64,000 nt of DNA from Paenibacillus sp. P25. GTDB lineage: Bacteria > Bacillota > Bacilli > Paenibacillales > NBRC-103111. Every line of letters begins with the position of its first letter. Position 1 is the first letter of the stretch. The stretch spans positions 434,001 to 498,000 of the forward strand of contig CP085629.1 of the NCBI GenBank assembly GCA_024704175.1. The letters are read 5' to 3'. The translations under genes were made by a program, and so were the position numbers. Shown piece by piece: positions 58,937 through 64,000 of this stretch. The notes beneath the pieces are model-generated. The model was not told where the DNA came from. It ran no database searches and was given only the letters and a program-made list of their open reading frames with translations.

Positions 58937-61900
58937 ATGAAGATGAGAATCCGCCGGCAATCGCTGTCGCTTGTGCTTTCCCTTGCTCTCGTCCTCGCTT
59001 CATTCAGTACGCTCTTCACCGGGTCCGGTGAGGCTCTGGCCGACACGGCTCCGACTCACGAGGAGATCATAGGGGATTATGAAACGGCCCTGGAAGGATG
59101 GACCTTCTCTCCGGGAGGGGAGTTTCCGGGAGCGAAGGGCGCCTTTGAACGGGACCCTTCGGTATATCGCTCCGGACAGTATTCCGGAAAGCTGTCCGCC
59201 GATTTCAATGGCGGCGGGAAATATGTGGCGGTTACGCGGACGTTTACTCCCATCGACATGCTGGAACTGAACTTCTGGCTGAAAACGTCGGATATTACCG
59301 TGCTCGGGGTCCGGATCGTCGATTCGACCGGTCAGAATCATCAGCAGAGGATCACCCTGCAGTCCACGTCCGATTGGCAGCAGGTGTCGGTAACCCGGTT
59401 TAACGGCGGGACGGATTATACGCATTGGGGAGGAGCGAACGACGGCGTATGGCACGGTCCGGCCAAGCAGATTTCTTTCCTCATGGACAGCTCCAAGCTG
59501 AAAAATAAGCTGACCGGAAGCATCTGGCTCGATCGTGTAGCCATGAAAAGTCCGATGCCGGCGCTGCAGATTGAGCAGGACGTCGCCGGGAACGTCTTTA
59601 CGAGCGGCGAAACGGTCTCATTTCACTTGCTGACATCGGGTAATTCCGTGTCATGGAGCGTCTACGATTATTGGGGCGACCGGGCGGCGGGACGATCGGA
59701 GCCGGTAAGCGGCGGAACGGCTGCGATCGGCATCCCGGGACTCAAACCGGGCTATTACTCCTTTCAAGTGACGGCGGAGCAAAGCGGTACTCCGATCCAG
59801 TCGGCAGAAGCGTCGTTCGCCGTGGTGGAGCCGAGGGACATGAGCCGGGTGAGCAATTCGCCGTTCGGGATGTCGACCCATTTCGGCCAGAGCAATCCGG
59901 CGTGGAGTCCCGAGGTGATGCCTTTGCTTGCAAAGGCGGGAGCGAAGAATATCCGCGATGAATTGTATTGGAACACGGTCGAGAAGGAGAAAGGCGTCTA
60001 CGCGTTTCCTTCCGCTTACGATCGCTTCATGAGCGAACTGCAGGCCAACCGCATCAAGCCGTTTGTGATTTTCAGCTACACGAATCCGAATTACGACAAC
60101 AACAGCACTCCTTATACGGACGAGGGCCGTCTGGGGTTCGCCCGGTATGGAAACGGGGTCCTGAATCATTATGACGGGCAGATCGACTGGGTCGAAGTGT
60201 ACAACGAGTTCAACATCGCCTTCGGGGACAGGGGGACGGCCCTGCCGATTCCAAGCCGGAGTATTACTACAGCCTGCTGAAGCAAACTTACGAAACCATA
60301 AAGGCGGAGCATCCGCAAACGACCGTTGTCGGGATGGCTACGGCGGGCATTCCATGGACCTGGATGGAGGAAGTGTTTAAGCTCGGGGGATTGAACTATA
60401 CGGATGCGGTTTCCATCCACCCTTACCGATATCCCGGTGCGCCGGAAACCCTTGCGCAGGATCTTATGAAATTGCAGGACCTTATCAAGCGTTATAATAA
60501 CGGGCAGACGAAGCCGATCTGGATCACGGAACTGGGCTGGCCGACAGAGCTGGATGCAAGGGGCGTCAGCGAGAGTGTACAGGCGCAGTATATCGTCCGG
60601 AGCCATGTTCTTGCCCTTGCCGAAGGCGTGGAGAAAATCTTCTGGTACGACTTCCTGAACGACGGGCTGGATGAAAAGTACAACGAGCATAATTTCGGCA
60701 TCATCCGCCACCCGCAGGATCCGAAGGGCAAGTGCGCGCCGAAGCCGGCCTATGCCGCTTATGCGGCGATGACCGGGCTATTAACGGGTCTCACGTTCCG
60801 GGAAAAGGAACCGATCGGCGAAGGGATTTACAGCTACGTGTTTGATGGAGCACCGGGTCCGACCCGTGTTGTCTGGTCAACGGCACCGAAGCAGGTTAAG
60901 GTAAAAACGGACGTCCCGATCACGGTCACGGACCTGATGGGGGCCGCCGAGACCTTTAGTCCTGAACAGGGGTATGTTTACCTTACCCTTTCCGAAGCTC
61001 CGATCTATATCGCCGGCAATATCAACGGAATCTCGGAAGGCGGCAAATTCGCTCTCTCGTCCGGGGGCCGGGTCTCGACGGTGGACCCGGTACCGCTGGT
61101 TCTAACCGCAGACAACACGGAGCCGCCGAAGGGAAGAATCCAGGCGGAGCTGCACATCGCCGGGCAATCATATGCCATCGATGTCATGCCGGGCGAGAAG
61201 AAGGCTCTGCAAATCGCGCCGCCGGCGGTTGGCATGCCCCAGGCTAAGACAATCAGCGGAACGCTTCAGGTAAACGGGAAAAAGATCGGCAGGCTGGCGG
61301 TTAAGGTGCAAATCGTCGACCCGGTTCAGGTCAGGGTCAAGCATGTACTAAGAAACAATCAAGATACAATCAGCATCTCTGTGTATAATTACTTGTCCCG
61401 CGAATATAAATTGGATGATGTGGACTGGCAGATCGGCGGGAAAACGGGTACTGCGGAGGCCGGTCTGACGGTTCCCGCGGGTTCGGAAGGAAGCGTGGAC
61501 ATCACGGTTCCCGCACTGCCCGCCAATCAAACGTATCCGGTATCGCTGACCCTTCGCTCCTCAGGGATGCCCCCGGTCGCCTATAAGGGCAATCTCCGGA
61601 TGGTTTCTCCGGACGGAATGAAGCCTTTTGCTGAAAAGTCGATAACGGCGGACGGGGTTCTGGATGATTTGACGGGGGTTCCGTCCGTAAATCTGACGGC
61701 GGACGGCACCGTGCAAATGAAGGGGTATGCCGGACCGGAGGATTTAAGCGGGCAGGTTTGGGTTACCTGGGACAGGAATAACCTGTACATGTCGGCGAGA
61801 ATTCATGACGATGCGTTCACCCAGCCCGGCGTCGCGGACGGCATGTGGCAGGGGGACGGCCTTCAATTCTCCGTCTCGCCAGGCATGCCGGGAGAAGCAA

Positions 61901-62241
61901 GCGAATGGTACGAATATGGTATCGCTTTGACCGGGAAGGGACCGCAGGTTTACCGGTGGATTACTCCCAAAGGGCAGACGGACGGTTTAGTGAGCAATGC
62001 TCAGCTGACGGTCAAGCGCGACGAAACCGTGAAGGACACGATCTACGAGCTGGCCCTCCCTTGGTCGGAACTGAAGCCGATCCTGCCGGATGACGGACTT
62101 CTCAGCTTTTCGTTCCTGGTGAACGATAACGACGGACAGGGGCGGAAAGGTTGGATCGAATGGGGATCGGGCATTGGCGGAAGCAAGGACAGCAAGCTGT
62201 TTAAACCGGTACGTCTTGTGAAGCAGACCTTAAGTCGTTAG
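58937..62241 (+). CDS. Secreted clan GH-A glycosidase with N-terminal binding domain and C-terminal CBM9-like domain (one frameshift)
   Basis: About 1100 residues. A signal peptide ends SGEALADTA. Residues about 45-205 form a galactose-binding-like domain (SGQYSGKLSADFNGGGKYVA, ending SIWLDRVAMKS). An Ig-like linker domain follows. The catalytic TIM barrel starts FGMSTHFGQSNPAWSPEVMP. Its acid/base glutamate is in VEVYNEFNIAF and its nucleophile in PIWITELGWPTE, the GH-A pattern; GH39 or GH5 relatives such as PslG look nearest. Further beta domains precede a CBM9/DOMON-like module with VWVTWDRNNLYMSARIHDDA and DGLQFSVSP. One frame change lies near 60240. It probably trims the polysaccharide whose fragments the preceding importer takes up. 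Confidence 0.87.
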
Positions 62242-62271
62242 CGGAAAAAAGAGCCGGGAGGAATTTGCGTT

Positions 62272-63015
62272 ATGACAGCCCAAAATGCAGGGAAAACCGC
62301 TTTGGTCACAGGGGCCGCCGTCGGCATCGGGAAAGGGATCGCATTCACCCTGGCCTCGCGCGGATATGATCTGGCCATCAGCTACTACACCGAAGAGGGA
62401 GAGGCCGAGGAAGTCTCCCGGACTATCAAGCGGGACTACGGCCGGGCCTGCTTCGCGATTCAAGGCGATCTGACGAAGGCGGATACGCCGGCCCGGCTGG
62501 TGGAAGAGGCCGTGCGGGAGCTGGGCGCACTGCACGTTCTCGTGAACAATGCGGGACTTACGATTATGGGCCGTATCACCGATTTCAAGCCCGCCGATTT
62601 GGACTATTTGCTCTTCCTGAACTTCAGGGCTCCCTTGCTGATGATGCAGGCCGCGTCCAGGCATATGATCGAACGGCAGATTCCGGGGAGCATCGTGAAC
62701 ATTACCTCCACTCGCGGCGAGCGGGCCTACCCCGGAGACGCCGGCTACGGCGGGACCAAGGCCGCATTGGCCAGAGCATCGCAATCCGCTGCGCTGGACC
62801 TTGCCCCTTACGGCATCCGCGTCAACTGCGTGGCCCCGGGGGCTACAATGTCGCGGGAAGGCGCCGAACGGAATGAGTTTTATCATGCACTGGGCCGGAA
62901 AATCCCCTTGGGCCGCATGGGAAGCACCCGGGATATCGGCGAAACGGTGGCATGGCTTGTGTCCGAGCAGGCCGCTTATATCACGGGTACGACCATCCGG
63001 GTGGACGGGGGCTGA
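62272..63015 (+). CDS. SDR-family NAD(P)-dependent oxidoreductase
   Basis: An intact 247-residue classical short-chain dehydrogenase. The nucleotide site is LVTGAAVGIGKGIAFTLASR, the structural motif NNAG stands near residue 90, and the catalytic serine region is INITSTRGERAY-like. The active-site Tyr and Lys are in DAGYGGTKAALARA. RVNCVAPGATMS and the end YITGTTIRVDGG are standard. It lies between the glycosidase and a mannonate-dehydratase-like gene, so it may oxidise or reduce a hexuronate or ketosugar, for example a fructuronate/mannonate step. That assignment is inferred from position only. Confidence 0.9.
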   Translation: MTAQNAGKTALVTGAAVGIGKGIAFTLASRGYDLAISYYTEEGEAEEVSRTIKRDYGRACFAIQGDLTKADTPARLVEEAVRELGALHVLVNNAGLTIMGRITDFKPADLDYLLFLNFRAPLLMMQAASRHMIERQIPGSIVNITSTRGERAYPGDAGYGGTKAALARASQSAALDLAPYGIRVNCVAPGATMSREGAERNEFYHALGRKIPLGRMGSTRDIGETVAWLVSEQAAYITGTTIRVDGG

Positions 63016-63104
63016 TTCTCCCCGGTATGCCCGAAGACATCCGTCCGGAAGCCGGTTACGGCTGGGGAAGCCTCCCGGGAATGTGGAACAAAAGGAGTCA
63101 TGAT

Positions 63105-64000
63105 ATGGAAAAGCTGACGATACGCGATGTGAAAACGATCCTGACGGCGCCGGAAGGCATCAATCTCGTCGTCGTGAAGATCGAAACCTCGGAGCCCGGT
63201 CTCTACGGGCTGGGGTGCGCTACGTTCACCCAGCGTTATTTAACGGTAGCGAATGCGGTCGAGCAGTATTTGAAGCCGTTCCTGATCGGAAAAGACGCTC
63301 ACCGCATTGAAGATCTATGGCAAACGGCCATGGTAAGCTCCTATTGGCGCAATGGCCCGGTACTGAATAATGCACTCTCCGGTGTGGATATGGCATTATG
63401 GGACATCAAGGGGAAAGCGGCGGGCCTGCCCGTGTACCAGCTTCTTGGCGGCAAATGCCGCGAAGCGGCGGCCGTTTACCGGCATGCGGACGGAAGAGAC
63501 GTGCAGGAAGTGGAAGACAACGTACGCAAATATATGGAGCAGGGACTCCGGTTTATCCGCCGCCAAATGGGAGGATACGGGGGAGGGGGACGCTTGCCCG
63601 GCCGCCGGAAAACGCGCTCCCCGGCGCTTACTACGATCCGGATGCTTACGCCCGGAGCGTCCCCCGGCTGTTTGACCATCTTCGAAATAAAATCGGCTTT
63701 GAGCCGGAGTCGCTGCACGATGTTCACGAGCGGGTCGCGCCGATCGAAGCGGTGCGGCTGGCGAAGCAGCTGGAGCCTTACCGGTTATTTTTTCTGGAAG
63801 ATCCGCTCTCGCCGGAGCAGCTCGATTGGTTCGGGATGATCCGCGACCAAAGCTCGACGCCGCTGGCGATGGGCGAGCTGTTCACCCATCCCAGGGAATG
63901 GACGCCGCTGATCTCCGGGGCCCTGATCGACTTTATCCGAGTTCACATCAGTGCCATTGGAGGCTTGACGCCTGCAAGAAAATTGGCGGCGCTGTGCGAA
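63105..64000 (+). CDS. Enolase-superfamily sugar acid dehydratase, ManD/RspA-like (one frameshift; cut by window edge)
   Basis: About 298 residues are visible of a protein near 400. It belongs to the mannonate dehydratase/RspA group, which removes water from D-mannonate or similar acid sugars to give 2-keto-3-deoxygluconate. The capping domain has SYWRNGPVLNNALSGVDMAL and WDIKGKAAGLPVYQLLGGKC. The barrel has FIRRQMGGYGGG. After a frame change near 63590 it shows PGAYYDPDAYARSVPRLF, the metal ligands in SLHDVHERVAP, FFLEDPLSPEQ and MGELFTHPREW, and FIRVHISAIGGLTPARKLAA. AAAGGAG sets ATG 63105. It supports uronic acid use by this operon. Confidence 0.88.

Noticed and set aside
1..64000. CRISPR arrays, tRNA or rRNA genes
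   Set aside because: No regularly spaced repeats and no cloverleaf or rRNA-like sequence were noticed on reading through; absence was judged by eye, not by a search program.

Overview
The window looks like a chromosome segment of a Paenibacillus-type member of the Bacillales. Supporting signs are strong AGGAGG-type ribosome binding sites, sigma-A promoters, many YesM/YesN-like two-component pairs and AraC regulators beside carbohydrate ABC transporters, an S-layer-homology (SLH) protein, and enzymes closest in sequence to Bacillus XynC, XynD and CitA. Content is dominated by uptake and breakdown of plant polysaccharides, mainly xylan, xyloglucan and pectin side chains.

Layout. 0-2.1 kb: end of an SDR gene, a TetR regulator, and remnants (IS110-like transposase tail, LamG domain). 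2.2-8.1 kb: a structured leader, then acyl-CoA dehydrogenase, citA, an MFS exporter and a chemoreceptor. 8.4-17.3 kb: an ABC importer, a YicI-type alpha-xylosidase and a two-component system, likely for xyloglucan or alpha-xyloside use. 17.5-24.6 kb: a 5-oxoproline operon (accB, accC, iclR, pxpB, pxpC, pxpA, DUF969, DUF979) behind a promoter with an overlapping palindromic operator. 24.8-31.7 kb: sulfatase, GPH transporter, AraC regulator and small housekeeping or redox genes. 32.0-34.9 kb: abgT and abgA. 35.0-44.3 kb: an AT-richer block holding a GH30 glucuronoxylanase, an SLH-anchored cohesin protein and a GH43 arabinofuranohydrolase. 44.4-47.3 kb: a regulator and abgB. 47.4-55.5 kb: AraC, GH78 rhamnosidase, a two-component system and a truncated sensor. 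55.6-64 kb: ABC importer, a large secreted clan GH-A enzyme, an SDR and a mannonate-dehydratase-like enzyme running off the edge.

The most striking system is at 36.0-43.3 kb. Both xylan-degrading enzymes end in an almost identical cohesin, FIVAR and dockerin cassette. Between them lies a small protein made of a signal peptide, a cohesin and three SLH repeats. Each enzyme can in principle both receive and offer a dockerin, so they could chain head to tail and be tied to the cell wall by the SLH-cohesin protein: a scaffoldin-free, cell-bound xylanosome. The GH30 also carries a carbohydrate-binding module inserted inside its catalytic barrel. The block sits between two halves of an abg (p-aminobenzoyl-glutamate) regulon that share a promoter-proximal direct-repeat operator, and a tyrosine-recombinase remnant lies at its right edge.

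Caution: about 27 genes carry one or more single-base frameshifts, many of them at G or C runs. I read most of these as sequence errors, annotate each gene over its full conserved span, and reserve 'pseudogene' for truncated or decayed remnants. No tRNA, rRNA or CRISPR array was seen.
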